Shown here: piece after piece, positions 6,712-14,900 of the stretch
Numbering within the stretch: position 1 is the first letter of the stretch
How the letters are laid out: the number at the start of each line of letters is the position of its first letter
DNA from: an uncultured Victivallales bacterium
GTDB taxonomy: Bacteria > Verrucomicrobiota > Lentisphaeria > Victivallales > UBA1829
Assembly (NCBI GenBank): GCA_934644965.1
Contig: CAKUDG010000034.1
Location: 1-26,703, forward strand
DNA: 26,703 nucleotides
Direction of reading: 5' to 3'
Position numbers and translations under genes: made by a program
The notes under the pieces: generated by a model
Database searches by the model: none
Told to the model about the DNA's origin: nothing
Seen by the model: only the letters and a program-made list of their open reading frames with translations

Positions 6712-8058
6712 TCATGCTTTCGGGTCGGAAAGATTGCGCTTGTCGATGACGCGTCTGGCTTTGCCTTCGCTCCGCGGGATGGAATTCGGAGCAAGCATCC
6801 GGACAAAGACGCGGATCCCGAGCGTGCGTTCGATGGAATGGCTGATTTTCTGTTTGATTTCCTCGATTGCGGACACCTTGTCGCTGAAAATGGTTTCGTT
6901 AACTTCGATATCCACTTCGATGTTGTCGAGCCCGTGATCGCGCGTGAGCACAATCTGGTAGATCGGCAGGACGGCTTCCACATTCAGAATGGCCGTTTCG
7001 ATCTGCGACGGGAAGACATTCACGCCGCGGATGATGAACATGTCGTCGCTTCTTCTGGAAATCCGTTCGATTCTCCGGATGCTGCGTCCGCAGGGACATT
7101 TTTCCGTGATGATCCGCGTGATGTCCCGTGTCCGGTAACGGAGCATGGGCATGGCCTGTTTTGTGAGGGTGCTGAGGACGAGTTCGCCTTCTTCCCCGTC
7201 CGGGAGCACTTCTCCTGTGGCGGGATCAATGATTTCAGGGTAGTAGAGGTCTTCAAAGACATGCAGCCCGTCCTGTTCGGAACAGGAGCTGGCGACGCCC
7301 GGCCCCGTAATCTCGGAAAGTCCGTAAATATCGTAAGCCTTGATTCCGGCACATTCTTCGATGTGTCTCCGCATTTCGGCGGTCCAGGGTTCCGCTCCGA
7401 AGGCGCCTGCGCGGAGAGGCAGTTTCCGCAGATCGATTCCCATTTTCTCCGCCTGTTCCGCCAGATGCAGGAAATAGCTCGGCGTACAGCAGATGCCCGT
7501 CACGCCGAAATCCTTCATCAGCATGATCTGGCGTTCCGTGTTGCCGCCCGAGGCGGGAATGACAGTGGCTCCCAGTTCCTCCGCTCCGTAATGCGCGCCG
7601 AGTCCGCCTGTGAAAAGCCCGTAGCCGTAGGAGACCTGGATGATGTCTCCGCTGTGCATGCCGCAGGAGGCCAGGGTGCGCATCATGGACTGCGCCCAGG
7701 TTTTGATGTCGTCACGGGTGTAGGCGACGACGATCGGCTTGCCCGTCGTTCCGCTCGATGCATGAAGTCTGACAATGTCCTTCATGGGGCTTGCAAAGAG
7801 CCCGAACGGATAGGTGTCCCTGAGATCCGCCTTCACCGTGAACGGCAGCAGACGGATGTCTTCCAGAGTCCGGATCTGTTCCGGAGTCACTCCTTTTTCC
7901 TCCATTCTGCTGCGGAAGAGTTTCACATGATCGTAGGCCCTGCGGGTGATTTCCTTCAAACGGGCCAGTTGAAGCGTCCGGAGTTGTTCGGTCGGGACAT
8001 AGTCCATGGCGCTTGCCGGATGAATCGCCGCACCGCTGAGTTCCTGATTACATTTCAT
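6712..8058 (-). CDS. paaK: Phenylacetate--CoA ligase (AMP-forming)
   Basis: The enzyme activates an aryl acid with ATP and CoA to aryl-CoA, AMP and PPi. The 448-residue product is full length for the family. It has the P-loop ASSGTTGKP at about residues 100-108, an A5-type motif DIYGLSEITGPG in the middle, and RGVNVFPSQIE at the start of the C-terminal subdomain. The gene sits in iorA-iorB-paaK-ACT, after a 135-bp gap from iorB that contains a 13-bp triple repeat directly ahead of the start. Its partnership with IorAB suggests arylacetyl-CoA is the shared intermediate, rather than the aerobic paa catabolic pathway, of which no other gene is seen. Substrate (phenylacetate, indoleacetate or 4-hydroxyphenylacetate) cannot be decided. 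Confidence 0.94.
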   Translation of the reverse strand: MKCNQELSGAAIHPASAMDYVPTEQLRTLQLARLKEITRRAYDHVKLFRSRMEEKGVTPEQIRTLEDIRLLPFTVKADLRDTYPFGLFASPMKDIVRLHASSGTTGKPIVVAYTRDDIKTWAQSMMRTLASCGMHSGDIIQVSYGYGLFTGGLGAHYGAEELGATVIPASGGNTERQIMLMKDFGVTGICCTPSYFLHLAEQAEKMGIDLRKLPLRAGAFGAEPWTAEMRRHIEECAGIKAYDIYGLSEITGPGVASSCSEQDGLHVFEDLYYPEIIDPATGEVLPDGEEGELVLSTLTKQAMPMLRYRTRDITRIITEKCPCGRSIRRIERISRRSDDMFIIRGVNVFPSQIETAILNVEAVLPIYQIVLTRDHGLDNIEVDIEVNETIFSDKVSAIEEIKQKISHSIERTLGIRVFVRMLAPNSIPRSEGKARRVIDKRNLSDPKA

Positions 8059-8067
8059 TTTTCTGAA

Positions 8068-8106
8068 TTCCCTGCTTTGATTCCCTGCCTTGATTCCCCG
8101 CCTTTG
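8068..8106 (-). repeat. Three tandem 13-bp repeats immediately upstream of paaK
   Basis: On the plus strand: TTCCCTGCTTTGA (8068-8080), TTCCCTGCCTTGA (8081-8093), TTCCCCGCCTTTG (8094-8106). On the coding strand each unit carries a purine-rich GCAGGGAA or GCGGGGAA core, and the nearest copy is about 10 bases from the paaK ATG, so the array may include the ribosome-binding site. Confidence 0.75.
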
Positions 8107-8193
8107 TGAAAATACGGAAGGTATGAGGGAAAAAACTGCTGTTTTGTTTTTATTCTTCTGCTTCTGCCTTTGAGTATGTGCTTCGGGAATCCG

Positions 8194-8679
8194 TCAGGGA
8201 TTTTTCCCTCTTTGGAATGCGGCGATGTTCGCATCCGCGAGTTCACCCTGGAAGGATTCGCGTATCAGGGTTTCCCAGAGTTCGTCCGGAAAGTTCAGAT
8301 AACGGTTCAGACGTCCCAGCATGACCATGTTCAGCATCCTTGAGGCTGCGTCTTCCGCGCTGAAGTCCGAAGGCTTGATGACAATCGCATTCGGACTGAG
8401 CATCCGCTCGCAGACTTCGATCTGATCTTCCGAAAGAGCCAGCAGATAATCCGCCTCTCCCGCGGGAATCATCGGACTCCACACCTTTTTCCCGAAACGC
8501 ACATCGCTCGAAACGGAGCCTCCGCGCTGACTCATTCCGTGAAGTTCGCTTTTCTTGACATCGAATCCCCTGCGGAAAGCTGCTTCCGCAAGAAGATCAG
8601 AGGCCCGGATGATTCCCTGTCCGCCGATTCCGGCGAAAAGCACGTTGTTGATTTCCTCGCATTCATCGATTTTCATCAT
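8194..8679 (-). CDS. iorB: Indolepyruvate ferredoxin oxidoreductase, beta subunit
   Basis: IorB is the small (gamma-type 2-oxoacid oxidoreductase) subunit. With IorA it decarboxylates arylpyruvates to arylacyl-CoA, or runs in reverse. The 161-residue product has GIGGQGIIRASDLLAEAA near residue 16 and the signature SELHGMSQRGGSVSSDVRFG. It is somewhat shorter than the usual 180-200 residues, the tail being compact. The ATG at 8679 (alternative at 8676) is 8 bases from GAGG, which overlaps the iorA stop codon, so the two genes are closely coupled with an 11-bp gap. Subunit pairing is clear from position. Confidence 0.92.
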   Translation of the reverse strand: MMKIDECEEINNVLFAGIGGQGIIRASDLLAEAAFRRGFDVKKSELHGMSQRGGSVSSDVRFGKKVWSPMIPAGEADYLLALSEDQIEVCERMLSPNAIVIKPSDFSAEDAASRMLNMVMLGRLNRYLNFPDELWETLIRESFQGELADANIAAFQRGKNP

Positions 8680-8690
8680 TTCGTTTTACC

Positions 8691-10283
8691 TCAGGACTGT
8701 GCTTTTCTGTTGAGTTTTGCCAGCTTTTTCATCTGAAGAACGCAGGGCCGGCGCACAATGATGACGCTGGCTTCGTTGGACGCAAGCCGGGTCCGGATCA
8801 GATCCCTGAACTTCTCCTGTTCCGTTACGGGATCGACAATGTCCACATGATCGACTCCTGCCGCAGTGCAGAGATCTTCCAGTTTCACTTTCGGCGCGGG
8901 GGAAAGATTGATGTGCCTTCCTGTCGCCGCATGTTCCTGAAGTCCGGTCATGGCGGTTGTGGAATTGTCCAGAATGAGCACCAGATGCCCCGTGGCGGGT
9001 TTGTTGTAGACCATTTCCACCAGCCCCGTGAGCCCGCTGTGAAGAAACGTGCTGTCTCCGATCACGCTGACCACTTTCCGCGCATCTGTTTCAGAAAGAG
9101 AATGACGCAGGCCAAGACCCACTCCGATGCTCGCGCCCATGCAGACGGAACAGTCCATGGCGCTGAACGGCGGCAGCACTCCCAGCGTATAGCATCCGAT
9201 GTCTCCGGAAACAATACACCCCAGATCCCGGAGCGTTTCAAAGGTCTTCCGGTGCGGACAGCCCGGGCAGAGCTGCGGCGGACGACCCGGTTTCTGCGGC
9301 GGTTCCGGCGTCTCATCCCCCGCAAGAAGTTTACGGACACGTTCGACATTCAGCTCCCCGTAGAGAAACGCATCCGCCTTCCCTTCCACCGCGATTCCGG
9401 CCGCACGGAGATTCTCTTCCAGAAAACGGTCCGATTCCTCCACCACGACCGCCCGTTTCACCGAACGCGCAAATTCCCCGATTTTCCGGTACGGCAGCGG
9501 CCAGGTCGTTCCCAGTTTGAGGATGCTCGCCTGCGGAAACGCCTCCATGACATGTTCAAAAGCCACGCCCGAAGTAATGATCCCGAGTTCCGGATTGTCC
9601 CCGAAAACGATATTGAGATCCGAAGTCTCGTTCCGTTCCGCGATCTGCTTCATCGTTTCCTCCAGTCGGACATGCGCCTTCTTTGCAAAGGCGGGAATCA
9701 TGACCCGCGTCTGGATTCCCTTTTCATGCCGAGTTTCTCCGCGGCGGGCTTCCGGATCTTTCCAGAGGCATACGGGGGCGCGCGAGTGGCAGACTCTCGT
9801 CGTCATCCGCAGCAGCACAGGAACTTTGAATTCTTCGGAAAGTTCAAAGGCTCTGAGTGTATAGTCATATGCCTCCTGGCTGTCCGACGGTTCGAGCATC
9901 GGCAGTTTGGCGGCCCGGGCATAATGACGGTTGTCCTGTTCATTCTGGCTGGAAGCCATCCCCGGATCGTCCGCGGACACCAGCACCAGTCCGCCGCGAA
10001 CACCCGTATAAGTCAGCGTGAACAGCGGATCCGCCGCCACGTTCAGGCCCACATGCTTCATCGTGACCAGCGAACGCCCGCCAGCAAATGAAACCCCGAT
10101 CCCGACTTCCAATGCAACTTTCTCATTCGGAGACCATTCCGCTTCTCCACCAAGCAATGCCACCGTCTCCAGAATTTCCGTGGAGGGCGTCCCCGGGTAT
10201 CCTGAGCCCAGGGTGAGTCCGCATGCAAGCGCCGCGTGCGCCACCGCTTCGTCGCCGCTGAGGATCCTTTTCTTTCCAGTCAT
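8691..10283 (-). CDS. iorA: Indolepyruvate ferredoxin oxidoreductase, alpha subunit, lacking the ferredoxin domain
   Basis: IorA carries the thiamine pyrophosphate site of the arylpyruvate:ferredoxin oxidoreductase. Visible motifs: N-terminal SGDEAVAHAALACGL and GSGYPGTPSTEI (pyrimidine-binding side), LCPGCPHRKTF near residues 338-348, GDIGCYTLGVLPP near 359, and GDSTFLHSGLTGL near 407 (pyrophosphate and metal binding). At 530 residues it is shorter than the roughly 590-650 of typical IorA. It stops after PCVLQMKKLAKLNRKAQS, where the family normally continues into two CxxCxxCxxxC [4Fe-4S] clusters. The stop is followed 11 bp later by iorB, leaving no room for a missing domain. Electrons must then pass through another route, which is not visible here. 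The start ATG at 10283 has a weak AGGA upstream. Confidence 0.93.
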   Translation of the reverse strand: MTGKKRILSGDEAVAHAALACGLTLGSGYPGTPSTEILETVALLGGEAEWSPNEKVALEVGIGVSFAGGRSLVTMKHVGLNVAADPLFTLTYTGVRGGLVLVSADDPGMASSQNEQDNRHYARAAKLPMLEPSDSQEAYDYTLRAFELSEEFKVPVLLRMTTRVCHSRAPVCLWKDPEARRGETRHEKGIQTRVMIPAFAKKAHVRLEETMKQIAERNETSDLNIVFGDNPELGIITSGVAFEHVMEAFPQASILKLGTTWPLPYRKIGEFARSVKRAVVVEESDRFLEENLRAAGIAVEGKADAFLYGELNVERVRKLLAGDETPEPPQKPGRPPQLCPGCPHRKTFETLRDLGCIVSGDIGCYTLGVLPPFSAMDCSVCMGASIGVGLGLRHSLSETDARKVVSVIGDSTFLHSGLTGLVEMVYNKPATGHLVLILDNSTTAMTGLQEHAATGRHINLSPAPKVKLEDLCTAAGVDHVDIVDPVTEQEKFRDLIRTRLASNEASVIIVRRPCVLQMKKLAKLNRKAQS

Positions 10284-10438
10284 GATACTGCAATCCTGTC
10301 TTTGTTTCTATGTTGAATCTTTCTGTATATCTTATTTTTATTTAATGACTCTGTATGCAGAAGGGGAATCTAGCACAGGGAGCGTTTTTTTCAAATTCCG
10401 TGTTTTCGTTTCCCCTGATTTTTGCGCCCGGAGGGCTG

Positions 10439-10473
10439 TTCCCCGGGTGCTTCCTTTTTGCGAGCCCGGGGGA
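10439..10473 (-). terminator. GC-rich hairpin after the large FAD gene
   Basis: CCCCGGG (10441-10447) and CCCGGGG (10465-10471) form a perfect 7-bp stem, extendable by a wobble and an A-T pair to 10439/10473. It lies downstream of the 10501 stop on the minus strand. No T run follows, so it is either a weak terminator or an RNA 3'-end stabiliser. The rest of 10284-10500 is the upstream region of iorA with no other gene. Confidence 0.45.
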
Positions 10474-10500
10474 TGGGGGTGAGGAGGGGGGAAAAGCGGG

Positions 10501-13341
10501 TCAGTCCTCCGTTCTTTGCCGGACCAGTTCCGCCGCTTTCCGCACATAGGCCCGGGGATCGGCAAGGTGTTTTTCCAGAAGAGAGTCTTCCTTTTTCCCG
10601 AGTGCATGCAGAGTTTCATACACCGCCAGTTCCAGTTTCCAGAGGGAATCTTCGAAGAAGGATTTGTCCGCATACCAGTGCGGGAATTCCTGTTTGGAGG
10701 GCAGGTCCGGGCGTTTCAGGAGTTCTTCCAGCACTTTCACGGAGGATTCCCCGCCGATTCGACCGAGTGCGCGGACGGCCAGGATCATGGCCTGCTGATC
10801 CTGCAGTCCCGGATCGGAAAGCACCTCTTCCACGGCGGATGCGGCTTCTTTGTACCCCATTGCTCCGCAGACTCCGATGGCGATTTTCCAGTAGGGCGCG
10901 GAACGGAACTTCCAGCTTTTTTTCGGATATGCCGCGCAGCGTTCGCGGATGCAGTCCGGCAGAAGGGAAAGGGCGCGAGGGTTTCCGCCGGCTGTCGCCA
11001 GCTTCAACGCGGCCTCGTAACGGAGTTCCGGATCCGGCGAATCCAGTGCGCTTTTCAGGCGTTCGACTTCGTGGACTCCTTCTTCTGCGGCGGGAAGGAG
11101 TCTGCCCGACAGGGAAAAACCGTTTTCTCCGAGTTCAAAGAGGCGGTGTTCCGGGTAGAAGTTTTCAGGTTTCCAGCCGTCCGAATGATATCCGCTTTTC
11201 TCACTTCCCAGTAGGGCACGGGTTTTGGAAAGTTCCTTCTGCAGTGCGGAAATGTCAATGTGCCGCGGATCGGTGTGCGACTTCACGGCGAGGGCGGAGG
11301 CGATGCCAGCGGCTTCCCCGATCCTCTGCATGTCCCGCTGCATGCGGAACTGGAGATGGGCATCGTATTCCAGAGAGAGCGAACGGCACGCCACAAGCAG
11401 TTTCCCTATTCCCGCCGGCAGCAGGATCCGGTAGGGAATTTCGCAGCCGATGAATTCGTTGTAGGAATCGAGCGCCCAGCTCCAGAGCATGGCGCCGGGG
11501 GATTCGTTTTCATAGTCCTGGGCGTGGTTGTCGTAATGGGCGGAGGCGTATCCGATGACGTCCGGAAATTCCGCGCCCCGGATCTGATCGGAGAGTGTCA
11601 TGCGGAAATCCCCCTGGATCTGGCGGCTTGCCCGCGCCCCCACAAGTGCGGAAAAGAGACGGACCCGTCCCGGACCGTTGTAAAAAGGCTGCCGGTCGAA
11701 TTCCAGGATTCCCGTCCGTCTTGCGCGGCTGAGATCCCAAGGATCGGTGGCATCGCAGTACCCGGCGTCGATGTTGTAGGGGCGGAAGACATAATGAAAG
11801 GAACCTGTTTCCTTCCCGTCGGGACCGACTTCCTTCTGACGGTCCAGATAGATGGCGGGAAGGGAATAGATGTGCTGAAGCCCGTCGTAATGGCGTCCGA
11901 CTGTATAGCCGGCTCCGGCGGCGACGGCCACGTCCGCGTCTCCCGTCGAGTCTATGAACGTTTCCGCAACTCCCCTCCGGATTCCCGATTCCGAACACGC
12001 ACTGACGGAATCCAGATTCCGGAATCCCTCATTCCCCGGAATTGCAGGCAGGGCGGGATTTCCTTCCGGGGAGGTCTCCACTCCGCAGACGGTCTGACCG
12101 AAGCTGATCCGGACTCCGGCTCTGCACGCTTCCTCTTCCAGAACGATCATTTTCGCCACCGGGTGGAATCCATGAGTGGAATGTTTTCCGCAGAGGCGCT
12201 CCGTCAGGATTTTCGTCTTTTCATCGAGTTCATCCTGGAGTCCGCCCGGGGTGCCGTAGTAATAGCAGGGGATCATGCCTCCCGTGCCGGTCCCGCCGAG
12301 ATAATCCATCGCTTCCCAGAGAGAGACGGAGACCTTCATGCGTCCGGCGGCAATGGCGGCGACGGCGCCGGCGGTCCCGCCTCCGCAGATCAGAACGTCG
12401 CATTTTTCCTCCTCTCCGGCTTCCGAACTCACGCAGACTTCTTCCGGACGGATTCCCAGAAGACGGATTCCCGGCAGGATCCGCTCCGCGTCCCGGGCAA
12501 GAAGTTCGCCCTCGCGCATTCTTTCAGCGCTCAGGGTCGAATAATCCTCAAATACGAAACTTTTCGGGTTCCCCTCCGCAAGAAGATTCCCGGCCGTGGA
12601 CGGTCCTTTCAGGGAGGTGCAGCTGAGAAAAAGCGGTGTATACGCCGTATTGCTCACCATCGCTCCGCGGAATTCCGGATGCTCCTCCTGAATCCGGGAA
12701 AGGACGCCTGGCAGATCCAGGCGCGTCCCGTTGCGGATATCCGCCTGGAATTCTCCTTCCCAGAAGGTCTGTCCGAGTTTCAAATCTTTCTCCTCCAGAG
12801 ACCCGAAGCGGATTGCCGGTTCGGATTCCAGACGGAAGGAGAAGACTCTTTCCGCATCCGGAGTCGGATCCAGACGCAGTTCCGTATCCGTGTGCCGGAA
12901 AAGAGCCAGGGAATCGGAGGCGTCTATGAACACTTTGGCCTCTGCCGCGAAAATGCCGTTCTTGGAAGCGAAAATCACTCCTTTGATTTGCTTCCCCTCC
13001 CGGATGATTCCTGCCGGGCGGACATAAAAAAGAAGGTCCGCGCGTTCCAGACGTTTCAGAATCCGGACCAGTGCCGCCGCGGAATCGCAAAGCAGCCCTC
13101 CGCGATCCTTTTTCGCTGCTCCGGCATCCTGCAGCTCGCTGCGGAGAAGATCGGCGTTGCGGGAGATCCCGGCAACAAGTCCGCCGTGGAGCGAGGAGGT
13201 GATTTCACTGCCCGCAAATCCTCCGGGGAGCACAAGCAGAACACTCTTTCCCCCCTCCGTCAGAGTCATGGCCGCGGATGCAGCCCGGAGTCCGGACCCG
13301 TAGATGACAACATCCCATTGTTTCCGTTCAAACTGATTCAT
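10501..13341 (-). CDS. Double-Rossmann FAD-dependent oxidoreductase with helical-repeat C-terminus
   Basis: This 946-residue protein looks like two FAD-oxidoreductase units in one chain. The first (about residues 9-300) has the dinucleotide loop GSGLRAA, but the usual acidic residue at the end of the second strand is absent (SVLLVLPGG), so FAD binding there may be degenerate. The second (about 313-700) has CDVLICGGGTAGAVAA and SLWEAMDYLGGTGTGG, then DSTGDADVAVAAGAG, typical of the FAD_oxidored (PF12831) family. Residues about 750-946 contain HEAT-like helical repeats (SPDPELRYEAALKLA, ILAVRALGRIGG). The ATG at 13341 is preferred over 13350 because the AGGATGGG segment gives it a normal ribosome-binding site. 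No signal peptide is seen. Substrate unknown. The AraC gene upstream on the same strand is the likely regulator. Confidence 0.85.
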   Translation of the reverse strand: MNQFERKQWDVVIYGSGLRAASAAMTLTEGGKSVLLVLPGGFAGSEITSSLHGGLVAGISRNADLLRSELQDAGAAKKDRGGLLCDSAAALVRILKRLERADLLFYVRPAGIIREGKQIKGVIFASKNGIFAAEAKVFIDASDSLALFRHTDTELRLDPTPDAERVFSFRLESEPAIRFGSLEEKDLKLGQTFWEGEFQADIRNGTRLDLPGVLSRIQEEHPEFRGAMVSNTAYTPLFLSCTSLKGPSTAGNLLAEGNPKSFVFEDYSTLSAERMREGELLARDAERILPGIRLLGIRPEEVCVSSEAGEEEKCDVLICGGGTAGAVAAIAAGRMKVSVSLWEAMDYLGGTGTGGMIPCYYYGTPGGLQDELDEKTKILTERLCGKHSTHGFHPVAKMIVLEEEACRAGVRISFGQTVCGVETSPEGNPALPAIPGNEGFRNLDSVSACSESGIRRGVAETFIDSTGDADVAVAAGAGYTVGRHYDGLQHIYSLPAIYLDRQKEVGPDGKETGSFHYVFRPYNIDAGYCDATDPWDLSRARRTGILEFDRQPFYNGPGRVRLFSALVGARASRQIQGDFRMTLSDQIRGAEFPDVIGYASAHYDNHAQDYENESPGAMLWSWALDSYNEFIGCEIPYRILLPAGIGKLLVACRSLSLEYDAHLQFRMQRDMQRIGEAAGIASALAVKSHTDPRHIDISALQKELSKTRALLGSEKSGYHSDGWKPENFYPEHRLFELGENGFSLSGRLLPAAEEGVHEVERLKSALDSPDPELRYEAALKLATAGGNPRALSLLPDCIRERCAAYPKKSWKFRSAPYWKIAIGVCGAMGYKEAASAVEEVLSDPGLQDQQAMILAVRALGRIGGESSVKVLEELLKRPDLPSKQEFPHWYADKSFFEDSLWKLELAVYETLHALGKKEDSLLEKHLADPRAYVRKAAELVRQRTED

Positions 13342-13541
13342 GTGTCCCATCCTGAGTTCTTTATTTTCATTATTTTATCCTGTTTGTAATGTTTTTTGCA
13401 GCGTTCTGAAGCTTATGCGCATGATGTGATGCATTCGGAAGAAAATCTTTTCTCAAACTCAAATTTCCAAAAGGTCTGCTGATTTGGAGTGATTTCCTCC
13501 TTTCGGAACGGGATCTTCTCCCCAGATGACTGGAAATTTTT

Positions 13542-14420
13542 TTAGCGGAGGAAATTCCTTTTCCGGTAGGTTCCGGGGGATTCGCCGAATTTTTCCTTGA
13601 ATTTCTTGCAGAAATGGCTCAGGTTTTCAAATCCGCAGGTGTGAGAGATTTCCTTGAGCGGCATTTTTGTTTCGAGAAGGATTTTCGCATGAGTCATCCT
13701 GAGATTGAATAGATACTGTGCCGGGGAAATCCCCTGAAGTTTCCTGAAGGTTCTCGAAAAATGGGAACGGCTCATACCGACGGAGCGCGCCATGTCTTCT
13801 ACATTGATTTTGGAGGAAATGTGTCTGTTGCAGAAGAAAATGGTTTTGGTCAGCGGGGAAAAGGATTCGTGCGAATTCCGGACTTTCGTCTGCAGTTCGG
13901 AAAAAAGCGTCATGAAAAAACTGTAGGCGAATCCGGAGGCAAAATACGCATCCGAGTGCATTCTCTCCGATTCTTTCGCAACAAGACGGAATTCCTGAAG
14001 TGTCTTCAGAAATTCATTGTTTTCATCAAAATGCACGAGTTCCCCATATTGTTTCGTCAGCTGTTCAAAGAGTTGGAACGCCAGTTCCCCGCGGAAGGAA
14101 ATGAACAATACCTCCCAGAAATCCGAATCCGCAGGCAGTGAATAACGCTGGGGACTGGGTTCCATGAGGAACAGGATGTCATCTGCGCCCACGGTGTGCT
14201 CTTTCCCCATGCTGTCCGTGAAAGCCCCTTTTCCGCTGATGGTGTACTGAACTGTGCGTGTGGGAAAATCCAGTTTTCTGACGCTGTTGTCCCAGTTGTA
14301 GGCGGAATGGCTTCTGTTGTTTTCATGTCCGATGCAGATGGGCCAGAGGGGAGGGGGATCGGACGGATCCGAGGTATACAGAAGCACGTAATCCATAAAC
14401 ATTCTGTTGTTTTTCTCCAT
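13542..14420 (-). CDS. AraC-family transcriptional regulator (cupin plus HTH)
   Basis: A 292-residue regulator with an N-terminal AraC-type ligand-binding cupin (about residues 1-165) and a C-terminal double helix-turn-helix (about 190-292) containing INVEDMARSVGMSRSHFSRTFRKLQG and ISHTCGFENLSHFCKKFKEKFG. The ATG at 14420 is chosen because AGGA lies 9 bases upstream. A longer in-frame reading to 14588 would run through the promoter and operator-like repeats and is Cys/Arg-rich, unlike the family. It is divergent from the two prepilin-like genes and upstream of the large FAD gene, so either or both may be targets. The ligand is probably a sugar or related compound, by family tendency only. Confidence 0.9.
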   Translation of the reverse strand: MEKNNRMFMDYVLLYTSDPSDPPPLWPICIGHENNRSHSAYNWDNSVRKLDFPTRTVQYTISGKGAFTDSMGKEHTVGADDILFLMEPSPQRYSLPADSDFWEVLFISFRGELAFQLFEQLTKQYGELVHFDENNEFLKTLQEFRLVAKESERMHSDAYFASGFAYSFFMTLFSELQTKVRNSHESFSPLTKTIFFCNRHISSKINVEDMARSVGMSRSHFSRTFRKLQGISPAQYLFNLRMTHAKILLETKMPLKEISHTCGFENLSHFCKKFKEKFGESPGTYRKRNFLR

Positions 14421-14491
14421 GGAAAAGGATCCTGAAAAAATAACGTTTTTTCTTTTTCTTCTCCGCTCCGCCGCGCCGATATCTTGACAAT

Positions 14492-14520
14492 AAGATACGG
14501 CGCATGAGCGGAAAATACAA
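14492..14520 (-). promoter_or_regulatory. Promoter for the AraC gene
   Basis: On the minus strand TTGTAT (14520-14515) and TATCTT (14497-14492) are 17 bases apart. The -10 overlaps the inverted repeat TATCTT-N6-AAGATA (14480-14497), so a repressor or autoregulator bound there would block it. Confidence 0.4.
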
Positions 14521-14524
14521 GCTC

Positions 14525-14542
14525 TCCGGGAGGGGTCCCGGA
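14525..14542. promoter_or_regulatory. Perfect inverted repeat TCCGGGA-GGGG-TCCCGGA
   Basis: Two 7-bp arms with a 4-bp centre lie in the shared regulatory region between the AraC gene and the prepilin-like genes, just upstream of the AraC -35. It may be a protein-binding site or, if transcribed, a hairpin. Confidence 0.4.
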
Positions 14543-14596
14543 TGGGGAATTTCATGGGAAAAGTTAATTCTGAATATAAAGAGCACAAACAGAATA

Positions 14597-14625
14597 TTGA
14601 CAGGTCGCTGAAAAAAAGATAAAAT
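14597..14625 (+). promoter_or_regulatory. Strong sigma70-like promoter for the prepilin-like pair
   Basis: TTGACA (14597-14602) and TAAAAT (14620-14625) are exactly 17 bases apart. Transcription from about 14632 gives a leader of about 270 nt. Early in that leader CTCATGA (14648-14654) and TCATGAG (14660-14666) form a 7-bp hairpin with a 5-nt loop. The remainder of the leader to 14900 shows no gene I can support. Confidence 0.65.
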
Positions 14626-14900
14626 TAAATGATAAAGGAATAAAAAACTCATGAAAGACTCATGAGCTTATCTTCTGCCGGATTATTTTTTTCTGAGTCT
14701 TTTATGCTGTGGAGGGAACGTTTTTTTCATTATCCAGAAGGAAAAAAGAGGAAAGAGGATGAGAGTTTCCGCCGGATGACTTTGCCCGGGGAAGCGATGT
14801 CCCGGAGGAAACGCCGGGGTGAGATGGCGGACGGGTGTGAATCATTGGCTGAGAAGAAGCTGTGTCAGTCAAAATTGTCTTGCAAGGGAGGAATGAAGGT

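Noticed and set aside
6676..8109. Long plus-strand open frame opposite paaK
   Set aside because: It exists only because of codon bias on the opposite strand; paaK has full family motifs.
8680..8690. Frameshift that might hide the IorA ferredoxin domain
   Set aside because: Only 11 bp separate iorA from iorB and no CxxCxxC coding is found in any frame near the junction.
11260..13389. 709-codon plus-strand open frame opposite the large FAD gene
   Set aside because: No recognisable motif, no ribosome-binding site, Arg/Gly/Phe-rich shadow composition.
14421..14588. N-terminal extension of the AraC regulator
   Set aside because: It would cover the promoter and inverted repeats and adds a Cys/Arg-rich tail not seen in the family; ATG 14420 has a proper SD.
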